Origin: Fodinibacter sp963811825
GTDB taxonomy: Bacteria > Actinomycetota > Actinomycetes > Actinomycetales > Dermatophilaceae
Assembly (NCBI GenBank): GCA_963811825.1
Contig: CAWESS010000029.1
Location: forward strand, 62,001 to 126,000
Direction: 5' to 3'
DNA: 64,000 nt
The notes beneath the pieces are model-generated. The model had not been told where the DNA came from, did no database searches, and saw only the letters and a list, made by a program, of their open reading frames with translations. Positions 37,066-45,787 of this stretch are shown piece after piece; position 1 is the first letter of the stretch; the number at the start of each line of letters is the position of its first letter. The position numbers and the translations under genes are program-made.

Positions 37066-38031
37066 TCAGATCTTTCGCAGGCGGATGCCGGTCACGGCAT
37101 GGTCGGCGCCCTTGCTCAGCACCAGCGTGGCTCGGTCCCGCGTGGGCAGGACGTTCTCGACGAGGTTCGGCTCGTTGATCTGCTCCCAGATCCGGCCCGC
37201 GGTCGCCACCGCCTCCTCGTCGCTGAGCGCGGCGTAGCGGTGGAAGTAGGACTTGGGGTCGGCGAAGGCCGTCTCGCGCAGCCGCAGGAAGCGCTCGACG
37301 TACCAGGTGCGGATCTCGGCGACGGGGGCGTCGACGTAGACGGAGAAGTCGAAGTAGTCCGAGATCGCCCCCGTGCTCGTGCCGTCCGGGCGCACGGTCG
37401 GGGGTTGGAGCACGTTGAGGCCCTCGACGATGAGCACGTCGGGACGCCGCACGCGGATCGTGCCCGGGAGGACGTCGTACGTGAGGTGGGAGTACATCGG
37501 GGCCTGGACGGACGGCATCCCGGACTTGACGTCGGCGATGAACGTCATGAGGGCGCGCCGGTCGTAGGACTCGGGAAAACCCTTGCGCTGCAGCAGCCCT
37601 CGGCGCTCGAGCTCGGCGTTCGGGTAGAGGAAGCCGTCGGTGGTCACGAGCTCGACCCGCGGGGTCTGCGGCCAGCGGCTCATCAGCTCCTTGAGGATGC
37701 GCGCCGTGGTCGACTTGCCGACCGCGACCGACCCGGCGACGCCGACGACGAACGGCACCCGGGTGGGTCGCTCGCCGAGGAACTCGCTCGTCGCGAGGCG
37801 GAGGCCGTGGGTGGCCTCGACGTAGAAGTGCAGCAGGCGGGACAGGGGGAGGTAGACCTCCTCGACCTCGCGCAGGTCCAGGCGGTCCCCGAGCCCACGC
37901 AGCCGTGCGAGGTCGCGCTGCTCCAGGCTCATCGGGTGGCTCTCGCGAAGCCGGGACCACGCCTGCCGGTCGAGGTCGACGTACGGCGTCGGGACCGTGG
38001 CTCGCTCCTCGGTGGCGCTCACCTGCGCCAT
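37066..38031 (-). CDS. coaA: Type I pantothenate kinase
   Basis: 321 residues. CoaA phosphorylates pantothenate, the first committed step of coenzyme A synthesis, and is feedback-inhibited by CoA. The P-loop is VVGVAGSVAVGKSTTARIL; TTDGFLYPNAELERRGLL, KGFPESYD, SHLTYDVLPG and PDVLIVEGLNVLQ are type I signatures; YFDFSVYVDA and WYVERFLRLRETAF follow. ATG at 38029-38031 chosen (MAQVSATEERA). It is divergent from glmS across only 70 bp. In M. tuberculosis coaA ends the Rv1074-Rv1095 block, whereas glmS lies far away, so this is where two conserved blocks meet. Confidence 0.95.
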   Translation of the reverse strand: MAQVSATEERATVPTPYVDLDRQAWSRLRESHPMSLEQRDLARLRGLGDRLDLREVEEVYLPLSRLLHFYVEATHGLRLATSEFLGERPTRVPFVVGVAGSVAVGKSTTARILKELMSRWPQTPRVELVTTDGFLYPNAELERRGLLQRKGFPESYDRRALMTFIADVKSGMPSVQAPMYSHLTYDVLPGTIRVRRPDVLIVEGLNVLQPPTVRPDGTSTGAISDYFDFSVYVDAPVAEIRTWYVERFLRLRETAFADPKSYFHRYAALSDEEAVATAGRIWEQINEPNLVENVLPTRDRATLVLSKGADHAVTGIRLRKI

Positions 38032-38088
38032 TGTTGCGTATGCCGTGCCGCGACCCGGCGCTGCGCCGCGCCCGGTGGCCGGGCGCAT

Positions 38089-38094
38089 TAGGGT
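38089..38094 (+). promoter_or_regulatory. -10 box for leaderless glmS
   Basis: TAGGGT ends 7 nt before the glmS ATG. No Shine-Dalgarno sequence or glmS ribozyme is present in the 70-bp coaA-glmS intergenic region. Confidence 0.45.
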
Positions 38095-38101
38095 GGCTCC
38101 C

Positions 38102-39961
38102 ATGTGCGGAATCGTCGGCTATGTGGGCCGGACCATGGACGACACGGCGCTCAACGTCGTGATGGAGGGGCTGGCCAGGCTCGAGTACCGGGGCTACGAC
38201 TCGGCCGGGGTGGCGTTGGTCACCGACGACGGTGTCGCCACGGAGAAGCGCGCCGGCAAGCTCGAGAACCTGCGCTCGGCGCTCGACGCGCACCCGCTCG
38301 CGGTGTCGCGCACCGGGATCGGGCACACCCGCTGGGCCACCCACGGTGGGCCCACCGACGGCAACGCCCACCCGCACCGGGGAGGCGACGGCGAGCGGCT
38401 GGCGCTGATCCACAACGGGATCATCGAGAACTTCCACGGCTTGAAGAAGCAGCTCCTGGCCGAGGGCGTCGAGTTCCTCTCCGAGACCGACACCGAGGTG
38501 GCCGCCAAGCTCGTCGGCCGCGAGTACGACCGCCTCGGCGACCTCACGGAGGCGATGCGGGCCGTGGTGGGCCGGCTCGAGGGGGCGTTCACGCTGCTCG
38601 CGGTGCACGCCGACAGCCCCGGCGTCGTCGTCGGTGCCCGGCGCAACTCACCGCTCGTCGTGGGGCTCGGCGACGGCGAGAACTTCCTCGGCAGCGACGT
38701 CGCCGCCTTCATCGGCTACACCCGTCACGCGCTCGAGCTCGGTCAGGACCAGATCGTCACGATCACCCCTGACGGCTACGAGGTCATCGGCTTCGACGGC
38801 AGCCCCGCGGACGGCAAGGCGTACGAGGTGACGTGGGATGCCGCGGCCGCCGAGAAGGGCGGCTACGAGACCTTCATGGAGAAGGAGATCTACGAGCAGC
38901 CGCACGCCGTCGCCGACACGCTCCTCGGTCGCACCGACGACGAGGGCCGCCTGGTGCTGGACGAGGTGCGCATCTCCGAGGAGCAGCTCGGCAAGGTCGA
39001 CCGGATCGTCATCGTCGCCTGCGGCACCGCCGCCTACTCCGGCATGGTCGCCAAGTACGCGATCGAGCACTGGACCCGCATCCCCGTCGAGGTCGCGCTG
39101 GCCCACGAGTTCCGCTACAGCGACCCGATCGCCGATGCCGGGACCCTCGTGGTCTCGATCAGCCAGTCGGGCGAGACGATGGACACCCTGATGGCGGTCA
39201 AGCACGCCCGCGAGCTGGGCGCGCTCACGCTGTCGATCTGCAACACCCACGGTTCGACGATCCCGCGTGAGTCCGACGCCGTTCTCTACACCCACGCCGG
39301 ACCTGAGGTCGCGGTCGCCTCGACGAAGGGTTTCTCCGCCCAGATCACCGCCGCCTACGTGCTGGGTCTGTACCTCGCCCAGATGCGCGGCGGCGAGCAC
39401 GCGGTCAACGCCCAGGCGGTGATGCGCGAGCTGCGTGGACTGCCCGACCAGATCCAGACGGTGCTCGACCGGATGGACCGGGTCATCGAGATCGCCCGCT
39501 TCATGGCCGACAGCCGCTCGGTGCTCTTCCTCGGGCGCAACGTCGGCTACCCGATCGCGTTGGAGGGCGCCCTCAAGCTCAAGGAGATCGCCTACATCCA
39601 CGCCGAGGGCTTCGCGGCCGGTGAGCTCAAGCACGGCCCGATCGCCCTGATCGAGCCGGGCCAGCCGGTCTTCATCGTGGTGCCCGGCCCGAACACCCCC
39701 CACGAGCTGCACAAGAAGGTCGTCTCCAACATCCAGGAGATCCGCGCCCGCGGCGCCCGCACGCTGGTCATCGCCGAGGACGGCGACGAGGACGTCGTGC
39801 CGTTCGCCGACGAGGTGATCCGGGTGCCGGCCACGTTGCCGCTGCTCATGCCGCTGCTGACGATCGTGCCGCTGCAGATCTTCGCGCTGCACCTGGCCAC
39901 GGCGAAGGGCCTGGACGTCGACCAGCCCCGCAACCTGGCCAAGAGCGTCACCGTTGAGTGA
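38102..39961 (+). CDS. glmS: Glutamine-fructose-6-phosphate transaminase (isomerizing)
   Basis: 619 residues. GlmS makes glucosamine 6-phosphate, the entry to peptidoglycan and mycothiol amino sugars. After Met removal the N-terminal Cys of MCGIVGYVG is the glutaminase nucleophile; GHTRWATHGGPTDGNAHPH and HNGIIEN complete the class II amidotransferase. Two SIS domains follow (IVACGTAAYSGMVAKYAIE, SISQSGETMDTLMAVKHA, TKGFSAQITA; LFLGRNVGYPIALEGALKLKEIAYIHAEG), with the C-terminal DQPRNLAKSVTVE signature. It is followed by acpS after 6 bp, likely one operon through nnr and alr. Confidence 0.97.
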   Translation: MCGIVGYVGRTMDDTALNVVMEGLARLEYRGYDSAGVALVTDDGVATEKRAGKLENLRSALDAHPLAVSRTGIGHTRWATHGGPTDGNAHPHRGGDGERLALIHNGIIENFHGLKKQLLAEGVEFLSETDTEVAAKLVGREYDRLGDLTEAMRAVVGRLEGAFTLLAVHADSPGVVVGARRNSPLVVGLGDGENFLGSDVAAFIGYTRHALELGQDQIVTITPDGYEVIGFDGSPADGKAYEVTWDAAAAEKGGYETFMEKEIYEQPHAVADTLLGRTDDEGRLVLDEVRISEEQLGKVDRIVIVACGTAAYSGMVAKYAIEHWTRIPVEVALAHEFRYSDPIADAGTLVVSISQSGETMDTLMAVKHARELGALTLSICNTHGSTIPRESDAVLYTHAGPEVAVASTKGFSAQITAAYVLGLYLAQMRGGEHAVNAQAVMRELRGLPDQIQTVLDRMDRVIEIARFMADSRSVLFLGRNVGYPIALEGALKLKEIAYIHAEGFAAGELKHGPIALIEPGQPVFIVVPGPNTPHELHKKVVSNIQEIRARGARTLVIAEDGDEDVVPFADEVIRVPATLPLLMPLLTIVPLQIFALHLATAKGLDVDQPRNLAKSVTVE

Positions 39962-39967
39962 GGTGTC

Positions 39968-40345
39968 GTGATCCTCGGTGTGGGGATCGACGTCGTCGAC
40001 GTCGCACGGTTCGGTGCGGCGCTGGAGCGCACCCCCGCCCTGCTCGAGCGGCTCTTCACGCCGACCGAGCGCGCCATGGCGCTGAACTCCAAGGCGGCGC
40101 GGTTCGCCGCCAAGGAGGCTCTGGCCAAGGCACTCGGAGCCCCCGCCGGCATGCAGTGGCACGACGCCGAGGTGCACCGGGGACCTGACGGCCGTCCGCG
40201 CTTCGAGGTGCGCGGCACCGTCGACGCCCGGGTGCAGGCGCTGGGCATCACCTCCATCCACGTCTCGCTCTCGCACGACGCCGGCATCGCCTCCGCCGTG
40301 GTCGTCGCCGAGGGTCCCGGCGCACCCGTGGAGGCCTCCGCGTGA
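39968..40345 (+). CDS. acpS: Holo-[acyl-carrier-protein] synthase
   Basis: 125 residues. AcpS transfers the phosphopantetheine arm of CoA to acyl carrier protein. Metal and CoA-binding motifs GVGIDVVDVARFGAALE and RFAAKEALAKALG are intact, followed by SIHVSLSHDAGIASAVVVAEG. Start GTG 39968 follows glmS by 6 bp. The end overlaps nnr by 4 bp (GTGA). The order acpS-nnr-alr is frequent in bacteria. Confidence 0.95.
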   Translation: MILGVGIDVVDVARFGAALERTPALLERLFTPTERAMALNSKAARFAAKEALAKALGAPAGMQWHDAEVHRGPDGRPRFEVRGTVDARVQALGITSIHVSLSHDAGIASAVVVAEGPGAPVEASA

Positions 40346-41816
40346 TCCGCGCCTGGTCCACGGATGCCGTGTACGGCGCCGAGGCGGCGCTCATGGCCAC
40401 CCTGCCCGAGGGCGAGCTGATGGCTCGGGCCGTCGAAGGGCTGGCCCTCGTCGCCGCGGCCCGGCTCGAGGAGCGCGGCGGCACGGCGGTCGCGGCCCTC
40501 GTCGGGCCGGGCAACAACGGTGCGGACGCGTTGTATGCCGTGGCACGCCTCGCCGATGCCGGCTGGAACGCCGTCGCCCTCCACCACGACGTCGTGCACG
40601 AGGGTGCGCGGGCCGCGGCCGAGGCCTCCGGGGTCGTGCTGACGACCGACCCGGCGGCCGTCGGTGAGGCGGACGTGGTGCTCGACGGCATCCTCGGGAT
40701 CGGGGCGCGCCCCGGCCTGCCGGCGTGGGCGGCGGCGTGGGTCGCGGCGGTGCCGGACTCGGCACACGTCATCGCCGTCGACCTGCCCTCGGGCCAGGAC
40801 CCGATGGGCGCTGCGCTCGACCCGGACGGGGTCTTCGCCGACGAGACGGTGACGTTCTCGGTCGCCAAGCCCGTGCACCTGCTGCCGCCCACCGAGCAGG
40901 CGTGCGGCATCCTCACGGTCGTCGACATCGGCGTGGAGCTCACCGTCGACCCGATCGTGCTGCGGCTCGACCACGACGACGTCGCCACGCTGTGGCCCGT
41001 GCCGGGCCCGAGCGACGACAAGTACTCGCGCGGCGTCGTCGGTGTCATCGCCGGCGGCGAGGCGTACACGGGGGCCGCCCTGCTGGCCGTCACCGCAGCC
41101 GTCGAGTCAGGGCGCGGGGATGGTTCGCTACGTCGGCACCCCCACCCCGACCGCCCTCGTGCGCGCCGCCGTGCCCGAGGCGGTGCACGGCCCCGGCCGC
41201 GTGCAGGCGTGGGTGGTGGGGCCCGGCCTCGACGTGGCGTCGACGGGCGCCGAGGCGCACGACCAGCTCGACGTGGCCCGATCTGCCCTGGCCGGCGACG
41301 AGCCGGTGGTCGTGGATGCCGGCGGCCTGGACCTGCTCGACGCCGACGTCGCTGCGGGCCCGAGCAGGCCGGGCGACCCTGCTCACCCCTCACGCGGGGG
41401 AGTGCGCCCGCCTCCTCACCCGACTGACGGACGGCGAGGTGACCCGGGAGCAGGTCGAGGCGTCCCCGGTCACGCGCGCCCGGGCGCTCGCCGAGGCCAC
41501 CGGCGCGACCGTCCTGCTCAAGGGCTCGACCACCGTCGTCGTCGGCCCGGGGGAGGGAGCGACCGTCTGGTCCCAGGCCGACGCCCCGGCCTGGCTCGGC
41601 ACGGCCGGCGCGGGAGACGTCCTCGCCGGACTCCTCGGCATGCTCCTCGCAGCGGGCCTCCCCGCGGACACGGCAGGTGCCCTCGGCGCCCTCGTGCACG
41701 GCGTGGCCGCGGACCGGGCCAACCCCGGAGGCCCGGTGCGGGCACTCACGGTCGCGCACGGCATCCCCGAGGCGGTGGCCCACCTGCTGGGACGAGCACG
41801 ACCCCGCTCGTCCTAG
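40342..41816 (+). CDS. nnr: Bifunctional NAD(P)H-hydrate repair enzyme (two frameshifts)
   Basis: About 490 residues after correction. It repairs damaged NAD(P)H: the N-terminal YjeF_N domain epimerises the hydrates (VGPGNNGADALYAVARLADAG, VLDGILGIGARPG, AVDLPSGQDP) and the C-terminal ribokinase-like domain is the ADP/ATP-dependent dehydratase (SRGVVGVIAGGEAYTGAALL, VVVDAGGLDLL, LTPHAGECARLL, GTAGAGDVLAGLLGMLLAAG). Three frames are used in turn. Removing one G at 41110-41112 gives VESGAGMVRYVG; removing one G at 41371-41373 gives RPATLLTPHAGE. Both restore exact homolog spacing. GTG 40342 overlaps acpS. Confidence 0.88.
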
Positions 41817-41829
41817 ACTCATCAGGCCC

Positions 41830-42996
41830 ATGACCACCACGCCCGCTCCCACACCCGCGCCCGCGGGCGCCTCGGCATGGGTCAGCATCGACCTCGACGC
41901 GATCCGCGACAACGTCTCCGAGCTGGTCCGCAGGGCTGCTCCGGCGCAGGTGCTGGCCGTCGTGAAGGCCGACGCCTACGGTCACGGGCTCGTCGACAGT
42001 GCACGGGCCGCGCTCGCGGGAGGTGCGTCCTGGCTCGGGGTGGCGCAGCTCAGCGAGGCCCTGCGACTGCGTGAGGCCGGCGTCTCCGCCCCGCTGCTCA
42101 CGTGGCTGTTCCCGCCCGGTGCCGACATCGGCGGGGCCATCGACGCCGACATCGAGGTGACCGTCGGCAGTTCGTGGTCGCTGGATGCCGTGCTCCTCGC
42201 CTCGCGCGAGCGTGGCCGACCCGCGCGGATCCAGGTCAAGGTCGACACCGGGCTCGGCCGCGGCGGCATCCTCACCGACTGGCCCGAGATGGTCGAGCGA
42301 CTGGCCGCGGCACAGGCCGAGGGGGCCGTGGAGGTGACCGGGGTGTGGTCGCACTTCGCCTGGGCCGACGCGCCGCAGCACCCGACGGTGCAGGCCCAGC
42401 AGGTGCGCTTCGAGGAGGCCTGCGCCGAGCTCGCTCGCGCCGGGGTGCGCCCCCCGCTGCGGCACCTGGCCAACTCCGCGGCAACCCTGACCAACCCGAG
42501 CGCGCACTTCGACCTCGTCCGGCCCGGGCTGGCGGTGTACGGCCTGTCGCCGGTGCCCGACCTCGGCGACAGCGCCCACTTCGGCCTGCGTGAGGCGATG
42601 CGCGTGACGGCGCGCCTCACGATCGTCAAGCGTGCGCGGGCGGGGCAGGGCGTCAGCTACGGCCACGAGTACGTCACCGACCGCGACACGGTGCTCGGCC
42701 TGGTGCCGATGGGCTACGCGGACGGCATCCCCCGCTCGGCGGGGCGAACGGGGCCGGTGAGCGTCGGTGGCCGGCGGCTCACCGTCGCCGGTCGGGTGTG
42801 CATGGACCAGTTCGTGCTCGACCTCGGGCCGGACTTCGCGGGCGCGGCCGGTGACGAGGTCGTCGTGCTCGGGCGCGCAGCCGACGGGGAGCCCTCAGCG
42901 CAGGACTGGGCGCAGGCCGCCGGCACGATCAACTACGAGATCGTCACCCGCATCAGCTCGCGACTGCCGCGGGTGCTGCTCGGTGGGCAGGGCTGA
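41830..42996 (+). CDS. alr: Alanine racemase
   Basis: 388 residues. PLP enzyme that makes D-alanine for peptidoglycan. The PLP Lys is in VLAVVKADAYGHG; WSHFAWADAP, HLANSAATL and the Arg of HFDLVRPGLAVYGLSP are barrel motifs. The C-terminal beta domain has GYADGIPRS and VCMDQFVLDLG; the catalytic Tyr from the partner subunit is probably in GVSYGHEYV. TAGACT (41814-41819) lies 10 nt before ATG 41830, giving at most a very short leader. The stop overlaps the next ATG by 1 bp. Confidence 0.95.
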   Translation: MTTTPAPTPAPAGASAWVSIDLDAIRDNVSELVRRAAPAQVLAVVKADAYGHGLVDSARAALAGGASWLGVAQLSEALRLREAGVSAPLLTWLFPPGADIGGAIDADIEVTVGSSWSLDAVLLASRERGRPARIQVKVDTGLGRGGILTDWPEMVERLAAAQAEGAVEVTGVWSHFAWADAPQHPTVQAQQVRFEEACAELARAGVRPPLRHLANSAATLTNPSAHFDLVRPGLAVYGLSPVPDLGDSAHFGLREAMRVTARLTIVKRARAGQGVSYGHEYVTDRDTVLGLVPMGYADGIPRSAGRTGPVSVGGRRLTVAGRVCMDQFVLDLGPDFAGAAGDEVVVLGRAADGEPSAQDWAQAAGTINYEIVTRISSRLPRVLLGGQG

Positions 42997-44162
42997 TGGC
43001 ACGGTTCGGGCCGCTCGGGCCGGTCAGCACGGTGGCCAGTGCCCTCGGTGAGCGCGTGACGCGGGCACGGGCCGGCTACCGCTCCGTCGACGCCCCCGAC
43101 GGCTGGGCCCACACGCCCACCGAAGCCCTCATCGTGACCACCGAGGACGGCCTCGCCCTCCACGTCGAGATCGACGCCCCCGACACGACCAGCCTCAGCC
43201 GGCGCCACCTCGCCGGGCGCACCCCGACGGTCGTCCTCGTGCACGGGTTCGCCCTGACGATGCAGTCGTGGGTTCTCCAGCGGCGTTCCCTCATGCACTC
43301 CGGCTTCCGCGTCGTGAGCTACGACCAGCGCGGGCACGGTCGCTCGGGCATGCCCGACCTGGAACGATGCACCATCGCCCAGCTGGGCCGTGACCTGTCC
43401 GCCGTCATGGACGCCACCTGCACCACCGGGCCCGTCGTCCTCGTCGGGCACTCGATGGGTGGCATGACGGTCATGTCGTATGCCGGGCAGCACCGCGAGC
43501 TGGTGCGCGACCGGGTGCTCGCCGTCGCCCTCGTGTCCACCAGCCCCGGCGGCGACGAGATGACCGAGTTCGGGCTGGGTGCCACGGCAGGGCGCGTCGT
43601 CAGCTCGTTCGGCCCGTCGGTCCTGTCACGGCTGTCGCGGCACGCCGGCCCGTTCGACGTGGTGCGCAAGTTCGGCCGTGGCGTCCAGGATGCCGTGGTC
43701 CAGCGGTGGGCCTTCGACTCACCCGTCAGCACCGATCTCGTGCAGCTCGTCGGCGACATGATCTTCGGCACCCCCTTCGACGTCATGGCCGCCTTCCTGC
43801 CCGACATGGACTCCCTCGACATCAGTGAGGACCTCGGCGCGCTCGTCGGTGTCGAGACCCTCGTCATCAACGGGGCGGGTGACCTCGTCACCCCGCCGTC
43901 GCACAGCGAGGAGATCGTGCGCCGCATCCCCGGCGCCGAGCACGTCGTCGTCGAGGATGCCGGGCACATCATCCAGCTCGAGCACCCCCAGGTCGTCACC
44001 CAGCAGCTGCTCATGCTCATCGGGCGCGCGCAGCGTGCCGTCGCCGAGGGCCTTCCGGTCAGCAGCAAGCCGCGCGTCCGCCGCACCGTGCAGGACATCT
44101 CCAAGAAGCGCCGCGTCGCGCGGGCCAAGGCCGGCCGAGGCGGTCGCGAGGCGGCGTCGTGA
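42996..44162 (+). CDS. Alpha/beta hydrolase
   Basis: 388 residues. Oxyanion motif VVLVHGFALTMQSW, nucleophile elbow VGHSMGGMTVMSY (Ser), Asp in INGAGDLVTPPSHSEE and His in VEDAGHIIQLEHP form a standard catalytic triad. A long cap region covers about 180-290. The C-terminus is basic (VRRTVQDISKKRRVARAKAGRGG). An alpha/beta hydrolase between alr and tsaE is conserved in actinobacteria, but its substrate is unknown. It touches alr (TGATG) and overlaps tsaE by 4 bp, so this is one long translationally coupled operon. Confidence 0.9.
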   Translation: MARFGPLGPVSTVASALGERVTRARAGYRSVDAPDGWAHTPTEALIVTTEDGLALHVEIDAPDTTSLSRRHLAGRTPTVVLVHGFALTMQSWVLQRRSLMHSGFRVVSYDQRGHGRSGMPDLERCTIAQLGRDLSAVMDATCTTGPVVLVGHSMGGMTVMSYAGQHRELVRDRVLAVALVSTSPGGDEMTEFGLGATAGRVVSSFGPSVLSRLSRHAGPFDVVRKFGRGVQDAVVQRWAFDSPVSTDLVQLVGDMIFGTPFDVMAAFLPDMDSLDISEDLGALVGVETLVINGAGDLVTPPSHSEEIVRRIPGAEHVVVEDAGHIIQLEHPQVVTQQLLMLIGRAQRAVAEGLPVSSKPRVRRTVQDISKKRRVARAKAGRGGREAAS

Positions 44163-44654
44163 CCGGCCGGCGGATCGTGCTGCCCGAGGTCGACGACACG
44201 CACGCCCTCGGGCGGGCGCTGGGGGCGCTGCTGCGCGCCGGTGACCTCGTCGTGCTCACCGGTGGCCTGGGGGCCGGCAAGACGACGCTCACCCAGGGGC
44301 TCGGCGACGGGCTCGGCGTGCGAGGGCCGGTCACCTCACCGACGTTCGTCATCGCGCGCGTGCACCCCTCGCTCGTCGGCGGCCCGGTGCTCGTGCACGT
44401 CGACGCCTACCGGCTCGGCGGCACGCTCGAGCTGGACGCCCTCGACCTCGACGCCTCCGTCGAGGAGGGCGTGACGGTCGTCGAGTGGGGCCACGGCCTG
44501 GCCGAGGACCTCAGCGAGGACCGGCTCGAGGTCGTGCTCGAGGCCGACCCCGGGACCGAGGTGCGCACCGCCACCGTCACCGGCCAGGGCGGCCGGTGGA
44601 CGTCCACGCGACGCGGATGCCGCGCTCGCGGCCCTGGGCGGTGAGCCGTGCTGA
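44159..44654 (+). CDS. tsaE: tRNA threonylcarbamoyladenosine ATPase TsaE (one frameshift near the end)
   Basis: About 164 residues. TsaE is the ATPase that works with TsaB and TsaD to place t6A at tRNA position 37. Walker A is LTGGLGAGKTTLTQGLG; TSPTFVIARVH, VHVDAYRLGG and VTVVEWGHGLAEDL are family motifs. As given, frame 2 ends at 44644 with a basic, unrelated tail. Dropping one base around 44607-44611 gives a normal acidic/Ala-rich end (DADAALAALGGEPC) and a stop at 44652-44654, overlapping tsaB. GTG 44159 overlaps the hydrolase stop. Confidence 0.87.
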
Positions 44655-45323
44655 TCCTCGGGATCGACACCTCGACCTCGGCGATCGGGGCGGGGCTGAG
44701 CGACGGTGAGAGCGTGCTCGCGGCGGCCCACCGCATCGACGCCCGCGGCCACACCGAGCACCTCGCCCCCCTCATCGTCGGGCTCCTCGCCGACCGTGGG
44801 GTCGCCCCGGCTGACCTCACGGCGATCGTCGTCGGCAACGGGCCGGGGCCCTTCACGGGGCTTCGGGTGGGCATGGTCACCGGGGTGACGATGGCTCACG
44901 CCCTCGGCATCCCCGTGTTCGGGGTGTGCTCCCTCGACGTCCTCGCCCACCAGGCCGCTGAGGTGCTGGCGATTGGCGAGGTGCTCGTCGCGACGGATGC
45001 GCGGCGCAAGGAGGTCTACTGGGCGCGCTACCGGGTCGACACGACCAAGGGGCTGGATGCCGTGGCGCGCCTCACGGACCCCGCCGTCGACCGCCCTGCG
45101 GAGCTGCCCGACGCCGTGCGTTCGCTGCCCACCGCCGGCCGCGGCCCGGTGCTCTACCCCGACCTGTTCCCGCACGCGCTCGACCCCCTCGACGTGGATG
45201 CCGGCCTGCTCGCCCTGATCGGGGCGCGCGGGATCGTCGCCGGGCGTGCCGATGCCGGTCGAGCCGCTCTACCTGCGGCGGCCGGACGCCCTCACCAGCG
45301 CTGAGCGGGGGGTGCCGTCGTGA
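44648..45323 (+). CDS. tsaB: t6A complex protein TsaB (one frameshift near the end)
   Basis: About 224 residues. TsaB is an inactive TsaD paralogue with the ASKHA fold that scaffolds the t6A enzyme. LILGIDTSTSAIGAGL, HTEHLAPLIVGLL and VVGNGPGPFTGLRVGMVTG are family motifs. The frame breaks late: skipping G45251 turns the tail into PVEPLYLRRPDALTSAERG, the expected TsaB end, and moves the stop to 45321-45323. That restores a 4-bp overlap with rimI. Without correction the stop would be 45302-45304. GTG 44648. Confidence 0.9.
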
Positions 45324-45787
45324 CCGTCCTGCGCGAGGTGCACTGGACCGACATCGAGCAGCTCGCTCGGCTCGAGCGCGAGCTCTTCGCCGACGACGCG
45401 TGGTCGGAGCAGACCTGGTGGGCCGAGCTGGCTGGCCGCCCGCGCCGCGAGTACGTCGCGGGCGTCGAGGGTGCCGAGGTGCTCGGGTACGCCGGGCTCG
45501 ACCACGGCGGTGACGTCGCCGACATCATGACCGTGGCGGTCACCCCGGCAGCGCGCGGCCGGGGGTTGGGGCGGCGACTGCTCGACGACCTCGAGACGCG
45601 AGCGGCGGCCGGGCGCGCGGCATCCGTCATGCTCGAGGTGCGGGCCGACAACGTCGCGGCGATCGGTCTCTACGAACGCGCCGGGTACGCCGTGGTGAGC
45701 ACCCGGCGCCGGTACTACCAGCCGGGCGACGTGGACGCCCTGGTGATGCGGAAGCACCTGTCGGAGAGGGGGACCGACGATGCGTGA
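45320..45787 (+). CDS. rimI: RimI-type N-alpha-acetyltransferase
   Basis: 155 residues, GNAT fold. The acetyl-CoA loop is AVTPAARGRGLGRRLLDDLE (R/Q-x-x-G-x-G/A pattern); VMLEVRADNVAAIGLYERAGYAVVSTRRRYY is the C-terminal half of the fold, typical of RimI. RimI acetylates the N-terminus of ribosomal protein S18 in E. coli and acts more broadly in actinobacteria. It overlaps tsaB by 4 bp and tsaD by 8 bp. tsaB-rimI-tsaD is a classic cluster. Confidence 0.94.
   Translation: MTVLREVHWTDIEQLARLERELFADDAWSEQTWWAELAGRPRREYVAGVEGAEVLGYAGLDHGGDVADIMTVAVTPAARGRGLGRRLLDDLETRAAAGRAASVMLEVRADNVAAIGLYERAGYAVVSTRRRYYQPGDVDALVMRKHLSERGTDDA

Noticed and set aside
38032..38101. glmS ribozyme upstream of glmS
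   Set aside because: The region is only 70 bp, holds divergent promoters and lacks the ribozyme core. This ribozyme is mainly known from Firmicutes.
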